From: Solirubrobacter taibaiensis
Lineage (GTDB): Bacteria > Actinomycetota > Thermoleophilia > Solirubrobacterales > Solirubrobacteraceae
Length of the DNA: 64,000 nucleotides
Reading direction: 5' to 3'
Assembly (NCBI GenBank): GCA_027587225.1
Contig: JAPDDQ010000008.1
Location: 124,001-188,000, forward strand
Shown here: in pieces, positions 40,309 to 50,080 of the stretch
How the letters are laid out: each line of letters starts with the position of its first letter
How positions within the stretch are numbered: position 1 is the stretch's first letter
Notes under the pieces: model-generated
What the model saw: the letters and a program-made list of their open reading frames with translations, nothing else
The model's database searches: none
Told to the model about the DNA's origin: nothing
Translations under genes and position numbers: made by a program

Positions 40309-41085
40309 TCACACCAGCGCGCGCGCCAGGGCGTCAACGAGTGTTGGCGGCCCCACGATCACGCCCGGGTTGGACGGACCGATCGGATCCACGTGCCGCA
40401 CCTCCAGCCCCGCGCACTCGCAGATGAGCCCGCCGGCGGCGAGATCCCACGCGTTGAGGCCGTGCTCGTAGTAGGCGTCGAGCCGTCCGCACGCAGTCCA
40501 CGCGAGGTCGATCGCGGCCGCCCCGAAGCGGCGGATGTCGCGCACCTCGGGGAGCAGACGGGCGACCACCGCGGCCTGTGCGCGGCGCACCTCTGAGTCG
40601 TAGCCGAAGCCCGTGCCGATCAGCGCCGTGGCCATGTCCGTCTTGGTCGAGGCCTTGATCGGGTGCCCGTCCAGCGTGGCCTGGCCGCCGCGGGTGGCGG
40701 AGAAGAGCTCGTCGCGCTCGGGGTCGTACACGACGCCGACCAGGGCTCCCTCGGAATCCTCGGCCGCGATCGACACCGCCCACTGCGGCACGCCGAACAG
40801 GAAGTTGATGGTGCCGTCCAGCGGGTCGACGACCCAGCGGATGCCGCTCGTCCCCTTGGTGTCGCCGCCCTCCTCCCCCAGCACGGCGTCGTCGGGTCGC
40901 GTGGCCGTGATCCGCTCGCGGATCAGGTGCTCGGCGGCATGGTCGGCTTCCGACACCAGGTCAGTCGGGGTTGACTTCGCTGAGATCCGCAGCTCCGGCC
41001 CGCGGAACGCTTCCCGCAGGAGCGCGCCCGCCTCGCGGGCGATCGACTCGGCGAGCAGCAGCAGCTCGGTGGCGTTCGCGCTCAT
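40309..41085 (-). CDS. suhB: Inositol monophosphatase family protein
   Basis: A 258-residue Mg-dependent phosphatase that removes phosphate from inositol 1-phosphate or related sugar phosphates. Metal-binding motifs are complete: VLGEEGGDTKG, WVVDPLDGTINFLFGVPQWA and NAWDLAAGGLI. ATG 41085 overlaps the stop of the upstream amidase gene (ATGA), so the two are cotranscribed; this also decides the start over an upstream GTG. In actinobacteria such enzymes serve inositol synthesis for mycothiol and phosphoinositides. Substrate specificity is not readable from sequence. Confidence 0.92.
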   Translation of the reverse strand: MSANATELLLLAESIAREAGALLREAFRGPELRISAKSTPTDLVSEADHAAEHLIRERITATRPDDAVLGEEGGDTKGTSGIRWVVDPLDGTINFLFGVPQWAVSIAAEDSEGALVGVVYDPERDELFSATRGGQATLDGHPIKASTKTDMATALIGTGFGYDSEVRRAQAAVVARLLPEVRDIRRFGAAAIDLAWTACGRLDAYYEHGLNAWDLAAGGLICECAGLEVRHVDPIGPSNPGVIVGPPTLVDALARALV

Positions 41086-42449
41086 GCGGCCACCGCCGGA
41101 CAGGCGTTCGCCCAATCCCGCGCTCGTTCGAGCTGCGCGGAGAGCGTGACGAGCAGCGCTTCGCTGTCGGGCGGCCCGACGAGCTGGGCGGCGAGCGGGA
41201 AGCCATCGGGTGTGAAGCCCGCGGGCACGCTCACCGCGGGCTGGCCCGTGTGGTTGAACGCGGCGTTGTAGGGCGCGAGGCGGGTCATCCCGACCAACGT
41301 GCGCGCACCGCCGCGGCCGTCGAACTCGCGCACCCGCGGCGGGCGGCGGGTGAACATCGGGGTGAGCACGACGTCAGCGTGCTCGAAGACGGCGTTGAGC
41401 TGCGCGGCGTCCGCGGCGGCGTGCGCCGCCGCGGCGGCCGCCACGCGTTCCGGCACGGCGTGCCCGATCCGCTCCAACCCGCGCGCACGGCGCGAGAGCC
41501 GGTCGGTGTGGCCCTGCTCGGCGGCCGTGTCGTGGATGCCGCGCATGAAGCGGGCGAGGATCCGGTTGCCCATGGTCATTCCCCAGTCGAAGTCGCGCAC
41601 GTGCACCTCGTGGCCGAGGTCGCGCAGGATGGCCGCGGTCGAGTCCACCGCTCCGAGTTGCTCGGCGTCGGGCTTGACGCCGATCGGCGGGAGCGCCGTG
41701 GAGATCGCGATCCGGAGCCGGCCCGGCTCGGTCGCGGCCGCCGCGGCGAGCGAAGGTCCGCCGTCGGCGATCACGTCCATGATCAGGGCCGCGTCCATGA
41801 CCGTGCGCGTCAGCGGGCCGAACACGGCCATGCCCTGGTGCGCCTCGTTCTCCGGCGCGGAGGACACGCGGCCGCGCTGCGGCTTGAGGCCGAACAGGCC
41901 CGTGCACGCAGCCGGGATGCGGATCGAGCCGGCCCCGTCGGAGCCGAGTGCGGCGCTCGCGAGCCCGGCCGCGACGGCGGTCGCCGAGCCGCCGCTGGAG
42001 CCGCCGCTCGTGCGGTGCGGGTCCCACGGGTTGCGCGTGACGCCGAACGTGGGCGACTCGGTGAACGGCGTCGCCATCAGCTCCGGGACGTGCGTCTTGC
42101 CGATGATCACGGCGCCCGCGGCCCGCAGGCGCGCGACGACCTCGGAGTCGGCGGGCCGGGGCTGCGGGTCGGCGTCGCAGCCGTAGGCGGTGACCTGGCC
42201 GGCCACGTGCATGTCGTCCTTGATCGCGATCGGGACGCCATTCAGGGGGCCGGACCGGCGCGCATCGGCCGCGTCGGCCTCGGCCAGCGCCTCCGCGCCG
42301 AGCACCACGCGGTACGCGTTCAGCAGCGGGTCCAGCCGCGCGATCCGGCTCAGGAACAGCTCCGTGAGCTCCCGCGACGTGATCTCACCGGCGGCGATCA
42401 GCTCCGCGTGACGGGCGAGTCCGGCGAAGGCGAGGTCGGCGTCATCCAT
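41082..42449 (-). CDS. Amidase signature family protein (GatA-like)
   Basis: A 455-residue hydrolase with the Ser-cisSer-Lys triad. Lys lies in GVPIAIKDDMHVAG, and the serines in TSGGSSGGSATAVAAGLASA and GSDGAGSIRIPAACTGLFGL. The last third is variable, with an Ala/His-rich segment. It could be a GatA paralogue or a stand-alone amidase. No gatB or gatC is nearby, so a free-standing amidase is more likely. It overlaps suhB by 4 bp and starts 27 bp from the divergent FMN oxidase gene. Confidence 0.88.
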   Translation of the reverse strand: MDDADLAFAGLARHAELIAAGEITSRELTELFLSRIARLDPLLNAYRVVLGAEALAEADAADARRSGPLNGVPIAIKDDMHVAGQVTAYGCDADPQPRPADSEVVARLRAAGAVIIGKTHVPELMATPFTESPTFGVTRNPWDPHRTSGGSSGGSATAVAAGLASAALGSDGAGSIRIPAACTGLFGLKPQRGRVSSAPENEAHQGMAVFGPLTRTVMDAALIMDVIADGGPSLAAAAATEPGRLRIAISTALPPIGVKPDAEQLGAVDSTAAILRDLGHEVHVRDFDWGMTMGNRILARFMRGIHDTAAEQGHTDRLSRRARGLERIGHAVPERVAAAAAAHAAADAAQLNAVFEHADVVLTPMFTRRPPRVREFDGRGGARTLVGMTRLAPYNAAFNHTGQPAVSVPAGFTPDGFPLAAQLVGPPDSEALLVTLSAQLERARDWANACPAVAA

Positions 42450-42476
42450 CGGCGTCGCACCTTATCGTCGCGGCTG

Positions 42477-43502
42477 ATGCCCGCTTTCGCCACGGCCGAT
42501 GAGGTCACTGAAGCCGCCCGCTCCGCGCTCCCAACCGAGCTGTGGGATTACGTCTCCGGCGGGGGCGGTACCGAGATCACGCTGCGGCGCAACCGGAGCG
42601 CGCTCGACTCGGTGTGCTTCCGGCCCCGGGTGGCGCGCGATGTGTCGGACACACGGGCGGACACGACGGTCCTCGGGATCGAGTGCTCGGCGCCGGTGCT
42701 GCTCGCGCCGATCGGGACGATCGGGCTGTTCGACGCGGGCGGCGCGGCGACGTGTGCTCGGGCCGCGGCGCGAGCGGGGACGGCGGCGTTCGTCTCCATC
42801 CTCTCGACCCCGTCGCTCGAGGAGGTCGCCGCGACGGGCGCGCCCTTGATCTACCAGCACTACACCCGTGGCTCACGCGCGTGGACGCTTGACCTGTTCC
42901 GGCGGGCCGAGGCCTCTGGGTACCGGGCGATCTGTGTGACGGTGGACAGCCCGGTGGATGGGCTGCGGGAGCGGGAGCTGCGGCACCGGTTCGACCGCGG
43001 GAAGGCGCAGGCGCAGCCGAACCTCGGGCGCGACGCCCGCCGCGAGTTGCAGGCGGAGCTGACCTGGAGCGAGATCGCGTGGCTCGCGGAGCAGACCGAG
43101 TTGCCGTTGCTGCTCAAGGGCGTGACGCACCCGGAGGACGCGGTGCTCGCGCTGGAGGCGGGAGTGGCGGCGCTCATCGTGTCCAACCACGGCGGGCGGC
43201 AGCTCGATGCGCAGCTCGGCGCCGTCGAGGTGCTCCCGGGCGTGGTCGAGGCGGTCGGCGGGCGGGCCGAAGTGCTGGTGGACGGCGGCTTCGAGCGCGG
43301 CGGGGACGTCGTGAAGGCGCTCGCGCTGGGCGCCCGGGCGGTGCTGATCGGGCGGGCGATGTGCCTCTCCCTGGCCGCGGGCGGCGAGGACACGCTGGTG
43401 GAGACGCTCGCGCGGCTGCAGGAAGAGGTGTCGCGGACGCTGGCGCTGCTCGGCGTGAGCACACCTGGTGCCGTCAGTCGCGAGTACCTCGTGGGCGGGT
43501 AG
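42477..43502 (+). CDS. FMN-dependent alpha-hydroxyacid oxidase/dehydrogenase
   Basis: A 341-residue TIM-barrel flavoenzyme. Motifs: LWDYVSGGGGTEITLRRN near the N-terminus, LLAPIGTIGLFDAGGAATCA, YQHYTRGSRAWTLDLFRRAE, LLLKGVTHPEDAVLALEAGV, the active-site SNHGGRQLD with the catalytic His and Arg, and VDGGFERGGDVVKALALGAR ending VLIGRAMCLSLAAGGED. It oxidises a 2-hydroxyacid such as lactate, glycolate or mandelate to the keto acid. The substrate cannot be told. The ATG at 42477 fits homology. Confidence 0.9.
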   Translation: MPAFATADEVTEAARSALPTELWDYVSGGGGTEITLRRNRSALDSVCFRPRVARDVSDTRADTTVLGIECSAPVLLAPIGTIGLFDAGGAATCARAAARAGTAAFVSILSTPSLEEVAATGAPLIYQHYTRGSRAWTLDLFRRAEASGYRAICVTVDSPVDGLRERELRHRFDRGKAQAQPNLGRDARRELQAELTWSEIAWLAEQTELPLLLKGVTHPEDAVLALEAGVAALIVSNHGGRQLDAQLGAVEVLPGVVEAVGGRAEVLVDGGFERGGDVVKALALGARAVLIGRAMCLSLAAGGEDTLVETLARLQEEVSRTLALLGVSTPGAVSREYLVGG

Positions 43503-44382
43503 CGCGGGCCGCGAGCGGCGCCTCCCCCGCGCGGTAGGGGTCCGGCTCCGGCGGAAGCGGACTGCGCGGGCGCAGCCCGGCGGCGACCATGATCACGCCC
43601 CCGACGAGCAGGAACAGCGGCCAGACCAGGAGCGTCGTCCCGGACGCGGCGCTGATGATGAAGAGGATCAGGTTGAGCACGCCGACGTAGGCCGGGCCGG
43701 GCGAGCGGTCCAGCGCGCCGAACGCGACCAGGCCGAGGCCCGCCGCGAGCAGCACGAGCTCCCAGAAGGCGGAGAGGTCCGGCGTGGGGACGCCCGTCGA
43801 GTAGGGCTGGATGGCGATCGCCGCGACGGCCAGGCCGCCGGCGTCGCACAGCACCTCGGCGTGACGGCGCGCCGGTTCCCGCAAGGCCAGCGACGCGAAC
43901 AAGAGCCCGCCCGCGTAGGCGAGGAAGACCCACCGCCGGATGCCGTCCGGGGCGAGCACTCCGAGCGCGAGGAGGACCAGCAGCGCCGCGAACAGCAGCG
44001 AGATGGCGCTGTTGCGTTCGAGCGCGGGCCAGATGGCCAGCGCTGCCACGACGAGCGAGGCCGTGATCAGCACCCAGCCTTCCGGGATGGTGTCGACCTC
44101 GCCACCGAGCGCGACGAGCAGGCCGCCGTAGATCAACGGCAGCCCGGTGGCGAGCAGGACCGACTGGTACGCGGGCGGCATCCCCTGCTCGTTCGGCGCC
44201 TGCGCGCCGAGCCAGAACAGCAACGCGCCAGGCAGGATCAGGAGCGCGGCGTCGACGCCGATCGGCAACGTGTACTGCAGCCGCAGCACGGTGAGGGTCA
44301 CGCCGATCGCCAGCGCGACTCCTCCGGCCGCGATCAAAGGCCCGCGATGCGGCGGCGGCCGCAACAAGTCGCGCAGGCTCAT
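43474..44382 (-). CDS. Polytopic membrane protein of unknown function
   Basis: A 302-residue protein with about nine hydrophobic helices and short loops (ALAIGVTLTVLRL, ALLILPGALLFWLGAQAP, YQSVLLATGLPLIYGGLLVA, AISLLFAALLVLLALGVLAP and others). It resembles DUF-type actinobacterial membrane proteins, but no motif was recognised. ATG 44382 gives a clean start. The frame is open further upstream, where the sequence becomes polar and unconvincing. The 3' end overlaps the oxidase gene by 29 bp. Confidence 0.75.
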   Translation of the reverse strand: MSLRDLLRPPPHRGPLIAAGGVALAIGVTLTVLRLQYTLPIGVDAALLILPGALLFWLGAQAPNEQGMPPAYQSVLLATGLPLIYGGLLVALGGEVDTIPEGWVLITASLVVAALAIWPALERNSAISLLFAALLVLLALGVLAPDGIRRWVFLAYAGGLLFASLALREPARRHAEVLCDAGGLAVAAIAIQPYSTGVPTPDLSAFWELVLLAAGLGLVAFGALDRSPGPAYVGVLNLILFIISAASGTTLLVWPLFLLVGGVIMVAAGLRPRSPLPPEPDPYRAGEAPLAARATRPRGTRD

Positions 44383-44556
44383 CAGAATCAGTCTAGGTTC
44401 GTCGGAACATGGGCGGTGCGCCTGATGTGGTGCAGCCGCCAGTGCCTCGGGCCGCCCGCGACAAGCGTGGCGTGCCTCTGGCACGTGAGCGTCGTGGGTG
44501 GCGCGAGGTGCGGCGGATGTGCCGCAGCAGGCGTGCCGGTATGTTCCGACGAGCCT

Positions 44557-45327
44557 ATGGTCGACCTCGTGCTGACGGAGGACCGCGACGCGGTCCGCCA
44601 CGTCATCCTGAACCGCCCCGAGAAGCGCAACGCGTTCAACCTGGAACTGGTGCGGGCCGTGGGCGCGGCACTGCGCGCGGCGGCCGACGACCCGAGCGTG
44701 CGCGTGGTGGTGCTCCGCGGCAACGGCCCGGTCTTCTCCGCGGGGATGGACATCGCCACCCTGGGCGCGGCCGCGTCCTCGGCGTCGCAGTTGCGGTCCT
44801 TCCGCCGCGATTGCCTGGACGCCTGGAACCTGGCCGAGGAGATGCTCAAGCCGACCGTCTGCGTGATCCACGGGGCATGCTTGGGCGGCGCTTTGGAGCT
44901 GGCGCTGGCCTGCGATCTGCGGGTGATGGCCGAGGACGCGGTGGTCGGGCTTCCCGAGACACGGCTCGGTTTGGTGCCCGACGTGGGTGGCTCCTCCCGG
45001 CTACCGCAGATCGTGGGTGTGGGGCGCGCGAAGGAGCTGATCCTGACGTCACGCGTGATCGGGGCCCTGGACGCGGAGCGGTACGGGCTGGTGAACCGGA
45101 TCGGCGGGATGCAGGTCGCGTCGGCGCTCGTCGACGAGTTGCTGGGGTGCGCGCCGATGGCCGTGGGGTTGGCGAAGCGGTTGATCGATGCGTCGGCCCG
45201 GCCGGCGCTGTCGACGACGTTGGAACTCGAGGTCAGCGCGCAGGAGCAGTGCATGCGGTCTGCCGACGTCCGCGAAGGCGTGGCGGCGGCGGCCGAGAAG
45301 CGGGCGCCCGTGTGGCGTGGCGTTTAG
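44557..45327 (+). CDS. Enoyl-CoA hydratase/isomerase family protein
   Basis: A 256-residue crotonase-fold protein. The oxyanion-hole regions are VFSAGMDIATL and IHGACLGGALELALACDLRV. Both glutamates that act in rat mitochondrial enoyl-CoA hydratase are present: one in GGALEL and, 20 residues on, one in GLPETRLGLVPDVGGSSRLP. So hydration of trans-2-enoyl-CoA is plausible. No other beta-oxidation gene is adjacent, so the pathway is unclear. ATG 44557 starts 6 residues before homology. Confidence 0.92.
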   Translation: MVDLVLTEDRDAVRHVILNRPEKRNAFNLELVRAVGAALRAAADDPSVRVVVLRGNGPVFSAGMDIATLGAAASSASQLRSFRRDCLDAWNLAEEMLKPTVCVIHGACLGGALELALACDLRVMAEDAVVGLPETRLGLVPDVGGSSRLPQIVGVGRAKELILTSRVIGALDAERYGLVNRIGGMQVASALVDELLGCAPMAVGLAKRLIDASARPALSTTLELEVSAQEQCMRSADVREGVAAAAEKRAPVWRGV

Positions 45328-45430
45328 TGCGGGCCTGGGCTGGGTGCGGGGCGGTTACGGCGGGCACCGAGGAGGGGGTGAGTCTTTCCGCGCGGTTGGG
45401 AAGCGACCGCGCTGGCGAGCGGAGCCGAGA

Positions 45431-45479
45431 GGGGTGCAGCAATTGAGCGTCGGTAGGCGACGCTTAGTTGCTGCACCCC
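45431..45479. repeat. 22-bp-stem hairpin between convergent genes
   Basis: The left arm GGGGTGCAGCAATTGAGCGTCG and its mate at 45458-45479 pair over 22 bp with only two G-T-type mismatches, around a 5-nt loop (GTAGG). It lies between enoyl-CoA hydratase and the TSP3-repeat operon, both of which point at it. It could be a bidirectional terminator or a solitary palindromic element. No T-run is present. Confidence 0.6.
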
Positions 45480-45581
45480 CATCAACGCGCCACCTCGAAC
45501 AGTGCGTTTGCGCTCGTTTCCGGCCGATGCGCGATCGACTCCGATCGCCCCCACCTTCCTCGGTGCTGCCGTTCGTCGGCG

Positions 45582-47082
45582 CTACGAGCCGTTGCTCGGA
45601 GCCCGCCGCCCCTTGCGCACCTTGAACAACTTCGCCTTCACGAGGAACGCCTGACCGGCCTTCACCGTCACCGTCTTCTTCTTGGCCACGGCGACGGTCA
45701 CGCGCCCCTTGCCCACCTGGGTCAACGTCCCGTCACAGCGGTCCACGGTGTTGAACGTCGCGGACCGCGCGGTGCTCGTGCTCGCCCCGCCCACGGTGCG
45801 GTAGTAGCCCTTGACGACCATCGAGATCGAGCGGACCACGGTCCCCTTAGGCGGGGCGCCGACGCACCGAGCCTCGGCACGCGGCGGGGACAGCAGGCTC
45901 ACGTCGGTCGGGATCGAGGAGCTCTTGGCCTTCGCGCGCTTCTGCTTGAGCAGGAAGATCGCCGCGCGGATCCGAGCGGATTGGCGTTTGGCCCGACGGT
46001 CGGCGGCCGAGTAGCTGTTGGCCGCCGAGTCGATCGCGACTTCGCCGCGCGTGGTGTCGACGGTCGCGCCGAGCGGGATCGAGGCCACGCCCTTCAGCGG
46101 CACGAAGCTCGTGGTCTGCAGCGGCGCGCGCAGCCCGTCGAACCCCAGCGCCGTCCGCACCGGAAGCTTTACGAAGACCTCGCCGGAGACCACCTTGACG
46201 ACGCTGGTCTCCCCCGGCTTCGGCGGCACGTTGCCGGGCGGCAGCGTGTCGCACGCGTCACCGACGCCGTCGGCGTCGCCGTCCTTCTGGTCGGAGTTGG
46301 CGGCCGCGGGGCAGTTGTCCCGCGCGTCGGGGACACCGTCGGCGTCGCTGTCGGGCTCGGCAGGCGGTGGTGGCGGCGCGGGGTTGGGCTGCGCGATCGT
46401 GAAGTCCGCCTGCGCCGGCGTCGTGTCCCGCGCGCCGTAGTGGTCCACCGCGACCACCGACAGCGAGTACGCCCCGGGCTCCAGGCCGGAGAACGCCGAC
46501 GGGTTCTTGCACGGCGTGAAATCGGCCTTGTTGATCGCGCACTCGTACGACGCGGTCGGAACGCTCGAGGAGAACGAGAACGACGCGGACGCCTGCTCGA
46601 TGAAGGTCTGCGGCTGCTGCTGGTCGGAGAACGCGACGTCGTCGAGGTCGAGCGTCAGCGCCGAACTGCCAGTGTCCACGACGCCGTCGACGAAGCTGAT
46701 CGTCGGCTTGCCCGCGGGATCGGCGAGCACGACGCCCACCCAGCCGCCGGTGCCCTTGACCGAGCGCTCGAGAGCGCAGCGCTGCATCGGATCGCACGAC
46801 CGGAACGTCATGCCCGTGCCGACCGGCATGCGCACGAAGAACTCGACGGTGGCCATCGGCTTCTCGAACGAGATGTTCGGATAGCCGCACGTGACCGGCA
46901 TGTACGCGCCGCCGTCCCAGCCGCCGCGCTCCACCGCGGCACTCGCCGCTGATCCGCGCGCCGCCCTCGGTGAGCGGAGTCGTCTGCCCCGACTTGAACG
47001 GCACGACGGTCGGCGTGAACTGCGCGGCAGCGGGCGCGGCCCAGATCAGGGCCACGAGTACGGCGAGGGCTGTGATCTTCAA
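45582..47082 (-). pseudogene. Secreted TSP3-repeat protein gene, frameshifted
   Basis: Paralogue of the gene at 47079 and last of a four-gene operon. The TTG start at 47082 overlaps the upstream stop (TTGA) and begins a signal peptide KITALAVLVALIWAAPAAAQ. The frame continues TPTVVPFKSGQTTPLTEGGA and loses homology after ISGEC near 46945. A +1 shift restores it as ERGGWDGGAYMPVTCGY to the end. Later parts are thrombospondin type 3-like Asp repeats (DSDADGVPDARDNCP, DGDADGVGDACD) and a FecR-like domain (VVSGEVFVKLPV, PLKGVASIPLGATVDTTRGE). Either a true frameshift or a sequencing error in a GC run. Confidence 0.75.
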
Positions 47083-48548
47083 CGCTTCTGCTTCTTCTTC
47101 GCCGCGAACAGCTTGGCCTTGACCAGGTAGGCCTGGCCCGCCTTCACGGTGACCTGCTTCTTCTTGACCGTCATCGTGACCTTGCCCCGGCCCACCTCGG
47201 TGAGCGTGCCGTCGCAGCGGTCGGTGGTGTTGAACGTGGCCGAGCGGGCGGTGCTCGTGCTCGCGCCCCCCAAAGTGCGGTAGTAGCCCTTGACCACGAG
47301 CGAGATCGTCCGGACGATCGTGCCCTTGGGCGGTGCGCCGGCGCACCGGGCTTCGGCGCCCGGCGGGGACAGGAGGCTCACGTCCGTGGAGATCGACGAG
47401 CTCCTGGCCTTCGCGCGCTTCTGCTTGAGCAGGAAGAGCGCGGCGCGGATGCGGGCCGACTGGCGCTTGGCCCGCCGGTCGGCAGCCGAGAAGCTGTTGG
47501 CCGCCGAGTCGATGGCGACCTCACCGCGCCTGGTGTCCACGGTCGCGCCGAGCGGAATCGACGCCGCGCCCTTGAGTGGCACGAAATCGCTGGACTGCAG
47601 CGGCGCGCGGAGCCCGTCGAAGCCGAGCGTCGTGCGCGCGGGAAGCTTCACGAAGACCTCGCCGGACACCACCTTGACCACGCTGGTCTCCCCGGGCTTC
47701 GGCGGCACGTTGCCGGGCGGGAGCGTGTCGCAGGCGTTGCCGACCCCGTCGGCGTCGCCGTCAGCCTGGTCGGAGTTGGCGACGTCCGGGCAGTTGTCCG
47801 TGGCGTCGGGCGCACCATCGCGGTCCCGGTCGGCGGGCGGAGCGACGATGGGCGGCGCGACGGTGAAGGTGACCCGCGCCGGGTCGCGGTTGTCCGCCGC
47901 GCCGTAGACGTCGACCGCGAACACGGCCAGCGTGTACGTGCCGGGCGCAAGGCCGTCGGACGTCCAGGTGGGCTTGCAGTCGGCGAACTCGCCGCGGTTG
48001 AGCGAACACATGAACCGCGGGTTCTCGACGGTCGAGGAGAACGTGTACGTCGCCGGCCCGCCCGTGATGAACGTGTCGGGCTGGCGGACGGTCGAGAACG
48101 CGACGTCGTCGACCGCGAGCGCGTTGTCGCTGCCGGTCTCGGGCGTGCTGTCGATGGACGTGATCGTCGCCGCGCCGTCGGGGTCCGCGAACACGACCGG
48201 CACCCACCCGTTCGTGCCCTTCACGCTCTGCGCGCGGCACATGTCGTCGATGCCGCACGCGCGAAGCGAGACGGCGGAGCCGGCCGGGACGCGGATGAAG
48301 AACTCGACCATCGCCTGCGGTTTCTCCAGCCTGATGTCGAGCAGTCCGCAGGTCATCGGCAGGTACGCGCCCCCATCCCACCCGCCGGTCCCGATCACGT
48401 CCTGTGGGCAGTAGCTCTGGATGGTGGCGCCGCCCTCGACGACCGGGCTCGCCTGGCCCGGCTTGAACTTCACCACCGTCGGCGACTGAGCAGAAGCGGG
48501 TGCGGCCCACGCCGCGAACAGCAGCAGTGCGAGGGCCGCAGCCTTCAT
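47079..48548 (-). CDS. Secreted protein with TSP3 calcium repeats and FecR-like domain
   Basis: A 489-residue secreted protein. It has a signal peptide (MKAAALALLLFAAWAAPASA), then a beta-sandwich of about 130 residues (GTGGWDGGAYLPMTCGLLDI), then an Ig-like segment (PTWTSDGLAPGTYTLAVFAV). Next come two thrombospondin type 3-like calcium repeats (DRDRDGAPDATDNCPDVANS, DGDADGVGNACDTLPPG). A C-terminal domain follows with VVKVVSGEVFVKLPARTTLG and IPLGATVDTRRGEVAIDSAA, as in FecR-like domains common in Thermoleophilia, ending in basic beta strands. The ATG overlaps the upstream stop (ATGA). Probably a cell-surface or matrix protein. Confidence 0.82.
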   Translation of the reverse strand: MKAAALALLLFAAWAAPASAQSPTVVKFKPGQASPVVEGGATIQSYCPQDVIGTGGWDGGAYLPMTCGLLDIRLEKPQAMVEFFIRVPAGSAVSLRACGIDDMCRAQSVKGTNGWVPVVFADPDGAATITSIDSTPETGSDNALAVDDVAFSTVRQPDTFITGGPATYTFSSTVENPRFMCSLNRGEFADCKPTWTSDGLAPGTYTLAVFAVDVYGAADNRDPARVTFTVAPPIVAPPADRDRDGAPDATDNCPDVANSDQADGDADGVGNACDTLPPGNVPPKPGETSVVKVVSGEVFVKLPARTTLGFDGLRAPLQSSDFVPLKGAASIPLGATVDTRRGEVAIDSAANSFSAADRRAKRQSARIRAALFLLKQKRAKARSSSISTDVSLLSPPGAEARCAGAPPKGTIVRTISLVVKGYYRTLGGASTSTARSATFNTTDRCDGTLTEVGRGKVTMTVKKKQVTVKAGQAYLVKAKLFAAKKKQKR

Positions 48549-50080
48549 CGCGCGGCCTGCCGGGCCGCGAACAGCTTCGCTTTGACCAGGTACGAGCGGC
48601 CGGAGGGCACGCGCACGGTGGTCTTCTCCTCACGGTCGTAGACCGAGACGCGCCCGCGGCCGACTTCGGTGCGGGTGCCGTCGCAGCGGTCACGGGTGAC
48701 CCAGGTGGCGTCCGGCGCGGTGGTGATCGCCGCGCCGCCGATCACGCGGTACAGACCCTTGGTCGTGGCCGCGGTGAGGCTGCGGACGGTGTTGCGCGAG
48801 CGCCCCTTGATCGGGCCGCTGCGCGAGCTGCGGGCGCAGGCGGCCTCGGCGCCGGGCGCGCTCTGGAGCACGAGGTCCATCCCGACCACCGCGGCCGAGC
48901 CCCGCTTGGCCCGTTGCTGGCGGATCAGGAAGATGCCGGCCGACAGCCGGGCGTCGCGCTGCGTGCCCTGACTGTTCTGGGCGGAGGCCATGGCCACGGT
49001 GCCCTTGCGGGCATCCACGGTGGAACCGACCGGCACGGACGCCTGACCCTTGAGCGGCACGAAGCCGGGCGAGGACTGCTTCAAAGACCCGCTCGGGAAC
49101 TTCACGAACACCTCGCCGGCCACGACGTCGATGTTGACGCGCTCACCCGCGATCGGCGCCAGTGTGCCGGGCGAGCCGACCTCGCAGGCGTCGCCGACGC
49201 CGTCACGGTCGCCGTCGGCCTGGGCGGCGTTCGGCACGGCGGTGCAGTTGTCGGTCGTGTCGGGCACGCCGTCGCCGTCCGCGTCCGGGGCGGCCGGCAC
49301 GGGTTGCGGCAACGGCGGGCCGGCCACGGCCCACGTGTACACCGCCGGTGTCAAGTCGTCGTTGCCGTAGACGTCGAACATCCGCACCCGCAACGTGTGG
49401 GTCCCGATCGCGAGCTGCGGGAGCGTGACGGGCGAGGCGCAGGGCGAGAAGTCCGCCTCGTCGACCGCGCACTCGAACAAGTCGACCTTCTGGTTGCCGT
49501 TGAGCGCGACGCGGCCGTCGGCCAGAGCGAGCGTTTCCGTGTCCGGCTGCGTCACGGGGCTGAAGGACAGGTCGTCGATCGTGACGTCCTCGCAATCCGT
49601 GCAGTTGGCGGACACGACGAGGGAGGTGATGTTCGCGCCGGTCAGCGTCACGGCGTCGCCGAGCGGCCCCGTGGAGAAGACGTCCGCCTCGTCGACGACG
49701 GTGTCACCCGAACGCGCCTCGACGAACGCTCCTCCGCCCTCTCCGCCGCGGACGGCGATGAACAGCGAGACGGTGGTCTGCGGCGTCGCGAACGCGATGT
49801 TCAACGGGCTGCCAAAGACCCCGAGCGCTTGGCCCACGCGCCCGTTCGCGATGTAGGCGCAGTACATCGGCGCCGGCGCGGCGGACGACGCGCGGAAGGA
49901 GCCGCCGCATTCAGGGGTCGTCATCGAGACGCCGGGATAGATCGCGCCGTCGAGCGGCCCTTCGTCGTCCGGGTACTCGAGCGCTTGGAAGTCGAGGACC
50001 GTCGGCGGCGGTGCGAGCTGCGCCTGCGCCGGCGCCGCGAACGCCAGCGCCGCGAGCAGCGCCACGGCGAACGTCCTCAC
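48545..50080 (-). CDS. Secreted protein with TSP3 calcium repeats and FecR-like domain
   Basis: A 511-residue member of the same family. Signal peptide RTFAVALLAALAFAAPAQA; a different N-terminal beta-sandwich (FQALEYPDDEGPLDGAIYPG) with a CTDCED pair; Ig-like segment; TSP3 repeats (DADGDGVPDTTDNCTAVPNA, DGDRDGVGDACE); FecR-like domain (VVAGEVFVKFPSGSLK, VPVGSTVDARKGTVAMASAQ) and a basic end. The GTG start overlaps the upstream stop (GTGA), the first of three 4-nt overlaps in this operon. Localisation is extracellular or cell-surface; role inferred as structural or adhesive. Confidence 0.82.
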   Translation of the reverse strand: MRTFAVALLAALAFAAPAQAQLAPPPTVLDFQALEYPDDEGPLDGAIYPGVSMTTPECGGSFRASSAAPAPMYCAYIANGRVGQALGVFGSPLNIAFATPQTTVSLFIAVRGGEGGGAFVEARSGDTVVDEADVFSTGPLGDAVTLTGANITSLVVSANCTDCEDVTIDDLSFSPVTQPDTETLALADGRVALNGNQKVDLFECAVDEADFSPCASPVTLPQLAIGTHTLRVRMFDVYGNDDLTPAVYTWAVAGPPLPQPVPAAPDADGDGVPDTTDNCTAVPNAAQADGDRDGVGDACEVGSPGTLAPIAGERVNIDVVAGEVFVKFPSGSLKQSSPGFVPLKGQASVPVGSTVDARKGTVAMASAQNSQGTQRDARLSAGIFLIRQQRAKRGSAAVVGMDLVLQSAPGAEAACARSSRSGPIKGRSRNTVRSLTAATTKGLYRVIGGAAITTAPDATWVTRDRCDGTRTEVGRGRVSVYDREEKTTVRVPSGRSYLVKAKLFAARQAAR

